A stretch of DNA of 64,000 nt from Apostichopus parvimensis (Eukaryota > Echinodermata > Holothuroidea > Aspidochirotida > Stichopodidae). Positions 12,898 to 34,505 of the stretch are shown here, piece by piece. Numbering within the stretch: position 1 is the stretch's first letter; each line of letters opens with the position of its first letter. The notes under the pieces were generated by a model, which was not told the DNA's origin, made no database searches, and worked only from the letters and a program-made list of their open reading frames with translations. The position numbers and the translations under genes are program-made. The stretch covers positions 6,010 through 70,009 of the forward strand of contig KN887116.1 in NCBI GenBank assembly GCA_000934455.1, given 5' to 3'.

Positions 12898-14389
12898 GCG
12901 GATGAGTGTTTCTACATCCAAGTCCTCAGTGTTCACACGGCATCTTCTATGATTAAAGGTCACGATACAGATTTCACCTCTAAAATCTTATACATTGATA
13001 GGTATATCTGTGGAAAAATGAATTGCCATGGAACATCTCGACATACTTCATTTTGAATACATCCTTCAAATTATTTATAGGAGTAAAGATGTAGATAATT
13101 GGACGCAGATTATAAAGTACTCATTAAATAATGGAACGACCAGAGTATTTACTAGTTGGTTTACGCAGCTTTGAGTCAGAGAAGCTTTCAAGGGGTCCAT
13201 TTAATAACGTAAACTTTAACCAATGAGGATGGTCAGCTGTAATATTTGCACTGTATTTAGTCCCTAAGTTCTTGTTTGTCCTAACAGAAAGAGTCAGTGA
13301 TTACTAGCCACAGTTCTGTTCAGTTCTTGTACAGAATATGGAAGCAATTTAATTCCTTCTCCTGTTCCAGATGGGGCATAAAATGATAAACATTACAGTG
13401 CCTTAATCTTGTGTCTGTTAAAATTAGCCAGGTAAAACAGTACTTTCGAAGATGGTTTGCCAGAGTCAGATTTGCAAGTTTTAAAGCCTTCTGTGTTAAA
13501 CAGAACAAGAGGGTCAGTCCGTAGACTTTGGTGGCATTGTGAGCATCCATTTCGGTCGAAGTTTTTTTTTTGGGGGGGGGGCTCTTGGCTTGGTACTCAT
13601 CAAATCTCCTCGGCCATGTGCGTCAAGTTTGGTACCCCTCTGCAAGCATATTGGATTTATGGGTAGGGTTTTCAGGTGAACAGGAACCCCTTGAATAGTT
13701 TGAAGCCAAAACGATTCTTTTTAAACCTTGAAGGTTTCTTCTCTTCAAGACATGAGTCTCCTGGGCAATAAACTACTTCACAAATGAGCATTTCTTTCTT
13801 AGTTTACTCAAGTAGTGAAATGCTTCATGCTGCATCCACCTTTACATTGTCCTGTTTTATGGAAAGGTTTCTACTGTTTTTTTTTCTTCAAATTATCCAA
13901 ATTCATTTTGTACAGAGCACCATGCTATTGTTTATATCTGAAAAAAATATTATCCAAGTGTATCCTTCTTTATATTCCATTTTGTATAATGTTTTTTTTT
14001 TTCAATTTTTTTTATGAACTGAATTCCATTTTATCATGTTTTATTAGCTACAACATTTTATGTAACCTTGGCAGGACCAAGGTGTAAGTTTTAAGTAGCA
14101 TTATGAAAAGAAATGAAAATAGAGAGATTTTGAATTGAATTTATTGATCTTTTGTCTGTCTATATTTCATCTTTTGTGTCTTATCTTAAGTTTTCTTTCT
14201 TTACCAACCAGAGGCTCAAAGGGATTATCCTAACAAAGTCCAGTTTTTGGATTTTGCTGATAGAAACCCAGTTTGGACAATTTCTCCGATATTGTTCTTT
14301 CATGTCCTAGTTCAAAGCATGCATACTGACAGTATGAGATATCATGCTTCTGTTAAACAAAGGTTAGGAACTGTTCAAAGTGGTGAAAG

Positions 14390-15490
14390 CTTTCCCTCCA
14401 GTGTTTGACAAAGTGACCTTTACCAACAAAATTAGTGGTAACAAAATCATTCGTCGGGACATAACATCGCTGTGGACTCCATGTTAATTTCCAAAGCGAA
14501 AATGTGTTGTGGTTTTGATGACTAGTTTGAATCTTTGAGAAACCTGAAGATTCTCTTCATGAGATGGTTTACAAGGTTTAGCAGTGTGACATTTGTTGAC
14601 CAAAACAGTAATTTTACTTCCACTAACAACTGGTTCTTGTACTCACTGCGAAACGTCTACATAGGCCTACTAGAAATGAAATCTTTCTTGCTCATGATAC
14701 TGTTTAAAACATAATAACATTTCTTACCTCAAATGACCATTGACAGTCACTGCAATTGACAATCATATGACATTTTAATATATGGGGCTTCTATATAAAA
14801 GACCCATGCTAGTTTCCCGTCTTGGGGCAGTGTGTTTACCAGGTTGTAAGACTTCGATTTCATTTAATTGCATATCCACCCAAGACATAGATTCATTTAT
14901 ATGATACTTCCATACACAAAGTAGTAAAGAATTCAATAAGGTTATGACATATGGACCTCAAATTGAAGTTTGCCCTCCACTATAAGCAACAAGTTTCCCT
15001 TCTTGAAATCTGGTGTTAAAGGGTGTGAAGACTCGCTCAAAAAGAAACGTCTAATGCCGGTAATCTGACCTAGTTTTGAATGAGGTGTAACAGAAGTGTT
15101 AGACACCACCATCGATCCCAGAAAATACGCACACAGCTTGCTACCGTCGGTAATTAGACACTAGTGTACAGTCAGTACATACAGATGCGGTCAATACCCA
15201 CAGCACAGTGAACAACTCCCTGGTATAAATGATACATCAAACTCAGGTCCAGCTAAAGAAAACAAGGTATCACGTTTCATTAGTCTGCATTTTGTAGCGA
15301 CACAAACAAAACGTCACTTGCAAGCAACAGAAACTTTTTCAGATGGCTGCACGCGGTTTGGGGCGAGTCTTCAATGCCTTTAACAAGTAGGTATCTTGGT
15401 CACACACACACAGCCTGTCATGATTGCAAGAGTTAATGATTGATATTGAAAGAAGAAGACAAAGACAAGTTTCTACAGGGTACAGAATCA
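14390..15490. repeat. Diverged duplicate of the segment at 17880-18135, with insertions
   Basis: Three blocks are collinear with 17880-18135: GTTTGACAAAGTG with its flanks (14400 and 17891), TCCACTATAA.CAACAAG (14977 and 17967), and ACAGGGTACAGAATCAA (15474 and 18114). This copy carries about 500 bp and 350 bp of extra sequence between the blocks. The second copy lies just beyond the NAPE-PLD stop codon, in its likely 3' UTR. Confidence 0.65.
15343..15386 (+). other. Exon-like ATG frame of unknown identity
   Basis: An ATG opens MAARGLGRVFNAFN and ends at a donor-like AA|GTAGGT. Basic, alanine-rich and lacking acids, it looks like a mitochondrial presequence. No downstream exon could be joined; the best nearby candidate (16034, MKFNPAALRRHVFER followed by GTTAGT) has no good acceptor. 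It lies within the segment present in only one of two duplicated copies. It may be chance. Confidence 0.15.
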
Positions 15491-17270
15491 ATATATTGTT
15501 AAGTAGTATTACTTTTCAGTGTATTGTGTACATGTATATGAAAATAATATTAAAAAACAAACCATCACAGTAAATAATAATACAGTGTTGAAAGAAACTA
15601 CAGGGTAAAAGCTACAAGTTTAGTATATACATTGAGACTATTGCATCTGAAAGAGTTTTCACACCTGAATCAAGCTGATTATTTTTGTAGCGAAACTGAC
15701 CATCAATTAAATACACCTGGAAACCAAAAGGAATAGTTTGTTGCACAGATCATGATCAAACACACCAATAAAAATTGCCTTGTGTTTATAACTTTTCCAA
15801 ACAGAAATGACACACATAGATAAAACTAAAAGATGTACCACAGGTTCATGGCCAAAGTACCCAGCCAAGAATAATTTGCATATAACAATCTGGAATTATG
15901 TCATGAACTTATCAAAACTGATAAACAGCTATCTTTACCTCATTGCAATATTAATATCATAGAGTTTGAACAGTCAACTGTCATAATATCTCAAGTCTAT
16001 TCGGTGGAAAATGAGAATAAGTAGAATAAGAGTATGAAATTCAATCCAGCTGCGTTGAGAAGACATGTCTTTGAGAGGTTAGTGTCTTATTTTGGATGGA
16101 GCCTTTTACAGTTGAACGATTGCATCATGTCCTTTGATAAAGCAATTGCACTGAAATATATCAACTGCATTAAAACAATACACTCTTTTACAATATTATC
16201 ATATAAAATACTTTAGAATGACATGATTTATGATTTCCAAAGACAAAGATCACATAAACGACTTGAATTTAATGTGATGAAGTAGGCAAAAACGTTAACA
16301 CTTCCCATTGTAAAATAATTGTTTTAATAAAACAAAACATTTGCCTTAACTTCCAAATAAACTTAAACAGTATGAAAGTGTAAACGATTCATTAAATTTA
16401 CATTATATCATTACTTATTCCCTTTCTGTTTCTAGCCTAAAATATTTCTCTACTTCCAATTATTAATCACAAAACAAAATGGTATCAATGTCTCATTAAT
16501 GTGCTCCAATATTGTTCAAAGTTTCACTATCCTTTTATAATATTCCGTAACACTGATCTTTTTCTCAGGACATGATGACACAACCTCACATTAAAAATAG
16601 TTCACATAGAAAAATAGTTCTTCTTTTCCTGTTGCCAGAAGAAAGAAAGATTAACTAAAATTGAAACAATGGTTTCTGTAACAAGATTTACCAGGATTTC
16701 AGACTTACATATTAGTTTCAAAGTAACTTGCAATTCCCATTTGACAAAACTATGTATCTATTTATTCATCACACTTTCCATTTTTTATCTAAAAGTATTC
16801 TTTAACTAAAGGATTCGACTTTGTGACCAATACTTAACTAAATTTGTCATCCACCTCAAAAAAACAAAAACAAATGTCTAAAAATATTCTTTTTATTATT
16901 CCTTATTGAATATTTTATATTATTTAACCAGTTTTAAGCATTGATACAAATATACAATTTCAGGAAAAGAAAAACCAAACCAATGCTAACCATCATTGCG
17001 ATAACATAATCCACACACCACACAATATATTAACAATTGCTACAGTATTTGTACTTCTAAATCAAGATTCAAAAAAAGGTCAAAAGCTATCAAAATGAAA
17101 CCTGGAGCAAAGTCCATAGAAGACAAAAATTTTGCACATTGGTTTCAGAATTCAAAAGTGTATTATTTTTCTTCTGTCCATGAGCTGCTGGCAAAATAGT
17201 TATATTCTTGTAATATTAAAGCTGCATTATGTAACTTTGCATCCATCTGTCATTGAAATCTCATTACCAA

Positions 17271-17493
17271 GGTTAAACTTCTTCATATGGATTTGCTTTA
17301 ACAATTTGTCATATAAATCATGAGTTCATAAAATGTTCTTTCAGACAAAAAGGAAGGCCTTCATATTTTCTTACTTATCAAAGGGTTAACTTCTTCATAT
17401 GGATTTGCTTTAACAATTTGATAAAAATAATCATCAGTTCAAGAAATGTTCTTTCAAAAAAAAAGGAAGGCCTCCATATTTTCTTACTTATCG
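17271..17493. repeat. Local tandem duplication, two units of about 110 bp
   Basis: Units 17271-17382 and 17384-17493 share TTCTTCATATGGATTTGC, ATGTTCTTTCA and AAAAGGAAGGCC in the same order with a few indels. No coding content is seen. Confidence 0.8.
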
Positions 17494-17879
17494 AGCTGAT
17501 TCTTGAGCACTTAATGGCCTGTGGACTAAACTAAGTACTCCAGCCACTTTGACTGTTGCTCATTTCTTACATTTGAAAGGTGATTTCTCAACTGCTAAAC
17601 AATATGTTAAATTGGGCACTCCCAGTACTGCTTAGAACGATACACATATATATATGACTATAATATCAACAGAATTATTTTCATTTATTTGGATTGGAAT
17701 CAATATTTAATCATCCATCTATCTATCTAGGAAACCTATTCCAAGGATCAGGATACAAAGAAATTTAATGAATCAAATTAAAAGCAACAAATGATATTTG
17801 ACTAGGATTCTGGACAGTGATTTGTAAGAAATGAGACATCCCTTTTCCAAAATGAAATGAATTTGAAAGTGGGTAAAAG

Positions 17880-18135
17880 TTTTCCCTTCTGAGTTTGACA
17901 AAGTGTTCTTTGCCAGTAAAGTTAGAGGTGAAAAATTCATCTTAAATCTCAAATTGAGTTTTATCCTCCACTATAACCAACAAGTTTTCCTTCTTGAAAT
18001 CTGATGTGAACAATCAGGTGTCTTGCTCACACAAACACACCCCGTAATAATTGCACGAGTTCATGATTGGTATTGAAACGAGAGATGAAAGAAACATAAG
18101 AAACGTGAATTTGTACAGGGTACAGAATCAAAATT
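17880..18135. repeat. Second copy of the 14390-15490 duplicated segment
   Basis: Collinear with the blocks at 14390-14450, 14955-15015 and 15388-15490, without the intervening insertions. It sits immediately downstream of the NAPE-PLD stop (18147 on the - strand), so it may be part of that gene's 3' UTR. A reverse-strand AATAAA at 17684-17689 would place it inside the transcript. Confidence 0.6.
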
Positions 18136-18146
18136 CTTATTTTAAT

Positions 18147-21100
18147 TTAATCTATAGTTGACTCATTATAGAATATTTTAGCCTCACCATGCCTCAATGT
18201 TATGAAGGCATCCTCCTTCATATCCTGTGTCTTTAATGCTTGCTTCAACCGTAGTGGAGGGTCCAAGTAATGCTGAGGACAAAGAACATGATAAAACCCT
18301 TTAATTAGATGAAACATAACAAATAGCATGTAACATAAATCCATTACTAAAGGTGGCTTATAGCAAGAACAACAACAGCTGGATGTAGCTGTTATATCTC
18401 CTGGAGATATTGTTGATTGAATGTACCTGTAACCTATTTTGATTGGCTAAGCCCTCCCTAACTCCAGGAAGTCAATCACTGATCTGCAGGTGATCTGTGA
18501 TGTTATCATGGAAGAGGTTCTTAAAAGGCTTTACTTTCCTTTTATTATAATCTTCATGTTGATTTATTCTTGAAATGTGATACATTTGGAACGTTTGCTT
18601 AGCCCATAAATGTTCTCTGTATTTAGAATATAATCAAACTACAACTGCATCAGAGAAATGCTACTTTCCTCCAGACTGTGGGTAAATAATTTAATTATTA
18701 TGAAGAAATATAAAAACATTTTTAGCTCAATTACCATGATGACATCATTCACTCGTCTGTTCCCATATATATTCACAAAATATGGCCAATATGAAAACTT
18801 CATATACTTCAAAATACAAAATGTTATGGGGATCTGGTTTTGGTGTACAGATGTAGCAAAATTTCCAGCAATGTTGCTATTTAAAGCAACCACCTTCAGC
18901 CACTGGACTATGTTTTTAAATGTCTCTTCAAGGTGACTATTATCATTCTTAATTCGAAAATCAATCTAAACCTGGAGGGAGCATGAAACAAATTCTACTT
19001 CTTATTATTACAAACTACAGAATCCCTGGCTCACCTCATTGGTCAGTATGAAGGTCCCCCAGTGTATTCCTATGGATGACCGAGACTTCACGTCCTTATG
19101 GATTTGGACAGCTTCATCTGGGTCCACATGCTGACAGTACAAACAATCCCTGCAAAATTAAACAAAAATTGCAAAATTGGAGGAAAAGTAATGAATAGAA
19201 CACCAGGTATGTTGGCTTGCCTGGGGCGATGGATACTTCACAACACTCCTCAGTTGCATATACACCTTTAATGTGCAGCATAGAGCTAATACAAACCCAT
19301 CTAGTTGCATTTGAAGTGCCACCTCTAACATATTGTAGGGATTTTAGCACCTTGTGTCAAAGCAAATGTTTGAAACACAAGAAACAGCAGTACTTTTAAA
19401 TTTAACATTTCTTCCTAACATACATAACCAGTGTATGTTTTTCAGTATATCCTAACAATTTTTATTACATTTTGGGACTGATGTCTAAATATAAACTAGC
19501 AGGAATGGACTTGCTAATGCATTTGACTACAAAATTTTGTGTGAGAAGATATAATAACCAAGGAGTCCTACTGACTTCTAACATTATTGAAACAGTTAAT
19601 TGGAAGAGCAGTGCCATGGAATTTATAATATCAGAGGTAAATAGCAACAAGCTACTTTAAGTTCTTTGTATGTTGGTAGACCACATTTGAATACAAATGG
19701 TGTAATTTAACTACTTTAAATGTGGATATTAACTACAAATAGAGCAGCCGTTGCTTAATACTACTAGATGACAAAAAGGACCCTCAAAAACACATCACTT
19801 TGCAGGACTCTCATCCAGACCGTGCAAGAGGCTAGGCTATTTCCTGCTTGATAGGATGATCCCTCTGTCATAGCACTACTGTAGTACAACAAACCTTCAA
19901 CTTTCCATCTTTTTCTACGGCATTTAAGAATGTCTATGTAGCATGAAAACACTGACATTACACTGTACACATTCTAGTGCAAAAGAACACATCTTTGGCA
20001 TTTATGATAATGTTGCCAGTTTTGCCATTATATTATCTCTTCTATTGTATAAAGCACCACTGTAAAACAGCTGAGGACACATTCATGACATATTATTGAT
20101 TACCAATGTTACGATATTACAAAAGATAAATTAAGCATCTGGCAACCTTGGTAGATACGCTCCTATGGGTATGGCCGCCGCCGTGAATGGTCCGTACGTC
20201 TCTCCGATCTCCTTGAATACAGAGCAATATCCTGTATCGCCTCCGAAGAAAAAGTTATGCGACGGACCTTTGATGACCCAAGATGACCAGAGTGTCTTGC
20301 ATCTGTCGAACAGACCTCGATTGCTCCAATGTTGGCCGGGTGTGCACGCAAAAGTGATGTCGTTACCGTTCACGGAGAGTTTCGATTCCTCCCACCACGT
20401 CATCGCTTCGACATTTTTACAGCCATTATTGTCGAACCAGCTTTTATTACCCTTGGGCACGAACCACTTCAGATTATCACCGAACCGGCCGTTGAGATCT
20501 CTCACGCTGCTCTGGTCCAGATGGTCGTAGTGATTGTGGCTAATCACGACAGCATCTATTTTAGGGAGCAGATCCACTTTGATGGGGCTAGGCCGATACC
20601 TCTTGGGACCAAACTTGCTATAAAGACCACATCGGTCACTGAATACTGGGTCGGTGAGGACCGAGATGCCGTCGAACTGTACCAGAGTTGAAGCGTGGCC
20701 GATCCAGAGAATCCGCACGCCAGTGGGAGGAGGTGTCTTCAACTCCTCATGATTAATTTCCAGTATTGGTAAGCTAGTATTCAAGATCTGGAAAATAAAT
20801 AAAACAATCACCATTTCTTTTCTTATTTTTGCAGATGTACAGGTAAACAGTAATGAAATATTGCTGTTAGAAGGTGAAGACATCAGGCCTGGTAAAAAGA
20901 ACTACAGTTAAACCATGATGAAGAAAGTGGTTTCATAACCAATGAAAGTACAGGTCCAAATCCCATTTTGCAATTCAATAATCAAAAGTACCATATCAAG
21001 TATCTAGCATAGATCCAGCTCAGGAAAAAGATCTTGAGAATCTGAACCTTGGTGGCTTACAAATCTAAAATGAGGACTGATTTATTCCTTTTCATTAATT

Positions 21101-22312
21101 ACTTGGATGCAGAAATTACCATCCGAGCACCAAAAAGATTACCAAAAATGAGCAAAGTAAATACTTTTTCCACTCGCTAAAATTTATTATCCAACAGGAC
21201 TACTAAATTGCTAACCTGAAGGATTCCTGCCCTGGCAGTCACCTTTGGCTACACTTGTTTGCTTTTTCTAGCATTAGTACTACACTCTGAAGTCCTACAT
21301 TATTTATGGAGAGCAATATTTCTTTACTTGCTTTTTAAGTGAGTGGATGGGGCAGAGGATCAGGGGTGAGGAAGGGGTAAAGGAAGCACAGTGATAGAAA
21401 CATGGAAGGTCATTTGTATTTGCGCATTAACCTGAAATTATTTCAATTTCAAAGAAATAAAAAATAGAGGAACAAGCATTTGCGCATTTGCAAACTGAAC
21501 AGTTATGAGGCTCAACTGTTCTCTAGACAGACTAGCCTAATGTACGTAGAACTCACAATGAGCAAAGCCTAATGTTATCCTTTCAACTTTCCAGTTTTCA
21601 CGTACGGTGAAACGGCCCAAGTGGTTAAAAAGTACATTCTTTTGATTTTATACTTGGTCAAGACAATAAATCTTTCTTATCAATCGTTAACAGAAAACTG
21701 ACTGGGAAATTATCAACAACCTGACAAAGAGCATCGAAATGTAAGACTGAGTGTAACCCCTGGTTCCATTGGATGCAATGAACTGTGGTCTGGTCCCATG
21801 GGATGCAATGTACTGTGGTCCCATGGGATGCAATGTACTGTGGATTCTAACTGGCACCCCAACAAAGAAATGGCAACAAAGAGATCACACACCAACAACA
21901 GACTGCAGCACAGACTTTGTACAGTTGTGTACATAACCCTGAGATCGGTGGTTTTCGAATCACATTCTAGCCAACATATTCCTAGCTCAATTCTGGTATT
22001 AAACTTCGCTGATGAAATAAACAGATCTCTTACATAGATTATGGTAGATAAAAACTTGTTGGTTTCTAGTTGTGAACAGATCTTTAAGGATAGATCCCAA
22101 CTCCAAAGTCCAAAAAAAATAGAGATCTTCAAAATTTTATTGTATTTTCTGTTACTTACTCTCTCTGAAGGAATGCTGCTGTTGTTTTTGTCAAGGAGAA
22201 ACCATCTCAGCATCTTGGAGACTGGCGGCCATATCCATGTGTCCCAGGGATTTTCATATCTGCCATTTTCAAAGCGTGGTTTAGTAAGATGCAATCCTTT
22301 TGTTTCTTCCAT
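18147..22312 (-). CDS. NAPEPLD: N-acyl-phosphatidylethanolamine-hydrolysing phospholipase D (NAPE-PLD), 344 aa
   Basis: Coding exons on the - strand are 22312-22160, 20787-20147, 19149-19035 and 18272-18147; phases fit and total 345 codons with stop. NAPE-PLD is a membrane-associated zinc enzyme of the metallo-beta-lactamase fold that releases N-acylethanolamines such as anandamide from NAPE. Visible here are ENPWDTW near residue 20, the metal motif HNHYDH at residues 135-140, then TPGQHW, FGGDTGY and GIHWGTF, carrying the remaining His/Asp metal ligands, and LRHGEAK near the end. All expected ligands are present. The human protein is 393 aa; the difference is a shorter N-terminal tail, and the ATG at 22312 is the first in-frame one. 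A 5' untranslated exon may lie upstream (acceptor-like site near 22340). It is head-to-head with PMPCB. Confidence 0.94.
21763..21843. repeat. Short minisatellite, three units of about 24 bp, in NAPE-PLD intron 1
   Basis: Three copies of CCCATGGGATGCAATGTACT-type units occur in tandem; the last two are nearly identical and the first is degenerate. The core GGATGCAATG recurs. It lies in the intron between 22160 and 20787 and creates part of an open frame on the - strand that is not coding. Confidence 0.8.
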
Positions 22313-23719
22313 TGTATTGTATGAAGTTAATGTGTAGAACTACATCCAAAGTGGTTTTATCATTAATACTGCGAGAAAAAGTAAAAGTGGATATCAAATT
22401 TGCAAAGGTTAGACGCTAGAAATTTCTAGGCCTAGATTTAACCGAACTTATAAAAAGTTACTTGCAACCAGTTTGATAATAAGATCTCATGGTTGCAACA
22501 ATCAAATGCTTCATGGCAAGATGGCATTTGTGAATGCATAGAATGTTTACCACTTCAAAAACGTGAAGATTTAATTTTTAGGATAGTCATTTTGCTCTCA
22601 CTCAAATGCAGGGCAAGCATTGGAAGCTGATAGTTAATGTAAGATAGTTAGGAACAATAGTTACTGTTGTTGCTGTGTTAAGTCTGGTAGTGTTATTGTA
22701 ATTTTAACAACACATAGTTAAAAGTATTACATAATGGTGTCTAATTGCGTACTATATGTATCTCCTTATATCATACCGGCCTAATCTCCCACTTCTGTCT
22801 TACTAGCTGTGAACCCAGCCATGTCCCTGCTGCCTTTTATCTTCTTGGCACATGATGACATGTTTATATTGCTGCATAGAAAACTGGTCGATGGCAGACC
22901 TTGCAAAGTATAGCGCCAATGGCAATTTAAAATGAATGCAGAATTGCAAAAGAAGTTAAGGAGTCTCCCGATGGCCAAATCAACCACTAAACATGGCTTA
23001 GGATAATCCTGAATAAAGGTTCAATTTTACTTACATCAGGGCAAACTAATTTACAGCTGCCTTTAGTTTGGCTAGGTTTGTGATTAGACCTGCAATTTCA
23101 GAAGCCTGGGCCTTGTCAATTCGACAACTTCAAATCCACACGGAATTAAAATCTCTCTCCAACCATGTTTCGAATATATGGAAACGTCAATATATGAAAG
23201 TTTATATAATGAAATATATGAAAGTATATATATGAAAACGTCAATCACATCTTTTTTGCTGAGTCACAGCCGGGCCTTGCTCCTCGGTGTTTACCTAATA
23301 TTGTTGTTACTCTAAGTATAATGTAAGGCCGCAGTCAGCATGCGCATATTCGCTGTTGACAGCTGATCTGCTGAACATTATGCAATATCAAATGTTTTAA
23401 AGGAATACTGCAAAATCAAAACGTACATGACATACATTGGTAGATAATACTAGCAAAGATTCCAGAATCTTTGATGCTAGTTATGTAAATCTAACTAGTA
23501 CTAAATAAATATGAAATATTTTCAAAGTAAGTTATTGTGAATTTAATGTCGGACTTACTTTTTGCAAAACTAAATTCAGAAAAATGTACGGCCACTTTAT
23601 CGTCGATTTCTGTCACTGGATTGCTCATTTAAATCATCATCTTGGACAACTGTGTGACCACTTACCGCAGAGATATTATTCCTAAATTCATAGGCTAGCT
23701 TATTCTTCTGCATGACAAA
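22313..23719. promoter_or_regulatory. Shared divergent promoter region of NAPE-PLD and PMPCB
   Basis: The start codons of NAPE-PLD (-) and PMPCB (+) are 1.4 kb apart, back to back, with no other gene between. Transcription starts cannot be placed. Two ACGTCAAT motifs, a CRE-like half-site in an ATATATGAAA context, stand at about 23184 and 23239. CpG content rises slightly near 23585-23610 (TATCGTCGAT). Function is inferred from layout only. Confidence 0.4.
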
Positions 23720-32094
<8,375 letters not shown>

Positions 32095-34505
32095 CTTCAT
32101 GTTAATATAGTTATGTAACAAGAATTTATGAGAGATTTATCCCACGTTTGCTTTTGTGGCAATGTTATGGCTTGAAGAGACCACCTACCAGATAGATGTG
32201 TTTGTCTTCATGAATGCTGGATTTGAAGGAATGGAGGAATCTTGATAGAAACTAACTTAATTTTCAACACTGGACAGAATGACAAGAGTTTTTTCACACT
32301 TGCAAATCAAAATGTTACTCACATGTGAAGAATATTATCAGTTGCCTCAGATTTGTACCATTTTAATGAAGGATGGGTAACTAAGGCACTATGAGGATTC
32401 AATTGTATCACTCCTTGTGAATCACATCTGTTTGGTTCAATATTCCTATTGTGAATTGTGATGATATCAATTAATACAAGATTGCTACTAGTTTGACCTC
32501 ATGCTATGTGATTAAAGCAACCAGGAATGTTTCATGGACAAATGTATCCTGACATACGATGCAAAAATACTTTTTGTTTGGGCGTGTAATTTGTGTCAAT
32601 AACTTGTTTCTTTGGGAAGCAGAGATTGAGAGTAGGAAAGGTTAAAAATTGAGCAGGAAATTCACCACTATTTTAATGTGTAATATTGAATTCTCTTTGT
32701 ACCTAAAGTGTTGTCTTACATGCTATCCATTTTATGATAAAAAAAAAAGCAAAGCACATTTTCATCGAAACATAATTAAGCTGGGAAGTTGTCTACCTCT
32801 GTTACCCACCCTGTTTTATTGCCAGTTATCAGTATGAAGGAAGTAAATTAAGAAGAGATTGTAATAACTCTTGCATTTACAAAATAAGTTTCTAAAAGCC
32901 AACTGTCATCCATGTTCAATGTTTGAATTACACATTGCTTTACAAGGTGTGGTAAGAGCCAGTTTGAAAAGAAGACTTTTTGTGGTCTTTGTGTGTTGAA
33001 ATAAATATGAGAAAGGAGACTTTGCTTGTTTTTGTTGTTGTTTTGTTTGTCCTTTTATGTTGACAAGAGGATGGGGGGGGGGGAGAGGCAGGAAAGGGTT
33101 GTCAAACATGACTACTCCCTGAAGGGTGAAATGATTGTTGGTTCCATTCAATTAACATTACAAACGACACATTTATGCTTGCTTTGATGTATTTATTATG
33201 CAAAATTCAAATATATATTACACTATCGTACACTTCTGAATTCAGTTATTCTTTATTCTAAAGACAGAAATCTATCACCCTACAGGGTGAAAGGAATCCC
33301 ACTCCATGAAAGTCATTACCCTACTTTACCCTACATGAAGGGCATCGCCCTTTATGATGAAGGTTATCACACTGCACAAAATATAACCTACAAACAAAGG
33401 CCATCATCCTACACCATGAATGTTACCACTGTATATGATCAATAACATAGACTGTACATAACAAATTCTTTGCTGTCTCTTTCATATCGATTGGCCAGCA
33501 AATACAATGGCTTTCAGAATAACCTGTTGGTATTAGCTGTCATATGTAGTCAAACATTTGGATATGTTATAAATAAGTCTGGGTTTCTAAAAGTGTATAA
33601 TACAGAGCTTGCAATGCAAAGCAATATGTCCAGCTCCCAGAATTCATTGCAGAGTACTTTGCACTGGACTAACTGCTTCACTTGAGATTGAAATGATTAC
33701 GTTACTTTTGTAAATGGGACAAATCTGTGATGGAATGTAAATATAATGTGGTACGGTATGATCAGGTGACTGCATCTAAGAGGTGGAAGGGTTCTAATTG
33801 CGATATTGGCAACCGGGTTTCAAGACAGGAATTGGATCACTGTGCTTGTGTTAGTTGCATGGTACTACATATACAGTATATATATATTTTTAATCCTCTG
33901 ACTTCCCTAAACTCATACCTTGAACTACCCTGTAGATTGGGGTTCTTAACAGGCAGCCCACGGACCAAATCTGGCACGAAAAAAAATTGAATCCAGCCCT
34001 ACAAAAATACCCAACATAAGGTGACATTTGATTCTGCCTGGCTCTTTGCTACAACTTATAAATTTCTCCGGTCCTCAAAGAAAATTAATTGGGAACTCAA
34101 AGCTGTTGGCACCATAAATTTACACAGCATCTAATGGTGCATATTGAACAATTCCTCTTCATTTGAACCATCACATGATCTTCATTAGGGCGTACAGCTT
34201 CTTCAACGAGTCTCTTAAGACTTTCTTCCAAAGTTTGAAAGGTCTTCATGACTCCCTGTGATTATTTACCCTAGCATTCGGGTTTTGGTCACTTAATGAT
34301 TTCTTCAGCGACACCAAGCGATACCAAAATACAATGCACCCCACTAGTAACAATCACAAACTTTCCCACCACTTATCCTTAGAAAACCATCAAACTGATT
34401 CCGTACGGATTTGTTTCCAGAAGGGCTCTGCTCAGACCAGCTGACCTTCGAAACATCCTGCAAAAGTCCGGTCCAGTTTGACCTCAGATCCCTTGTACTG
34501 TGTGG
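32095..34505. other. Spacer between convergent PMPCB and ISY1
   Basis: The left part is the PMPCB 3' UTR, probably to just past AATAAA at 33000-33005. The right part should hold the ISY1 3' UTR; reverse-strand AATAAA occurs at 33252-33257 and 33192-33197. A degenerate run of ATGAAGG/CATC.CCCTA units covers about 33270-33425. Around 33935-34010, GGGGTTCTTAACAGG followed by CCACGGACCAAATCTGGCAC resembles a hAT-type end, but no partner end is found. No gene is seen. Confidence 0.5.

Larger units (their letters stand above)
9551..18146. other. Gene-free spacer between convergent FRMD4-like gene and NAPE-PLD
   Basis: About 8.6 kb without a supportable gene. It should hold the 3' UTR of the FRMD4-like gene at the left (AATAAA at 10138) and that of NAPE-PLD at the right. 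Contents noted: a hAT-like element around 12535-12897, a diverged duplicated segment (14390-15490 against 17880-18135), a local tandem duplication at 17271-17493, and two tiny exon-like frames at 15343 and 16034 that I cannot identify. Confidence 0.5.

Noticed and set aside
21713-22312. 199-codon open frame on the - strand
   Set aside because: Only the first 51 codons are NAPE-PLD coding sequence; beyond the GTAAGT donor at 22159 the frame runs through intron and a minisatellite.
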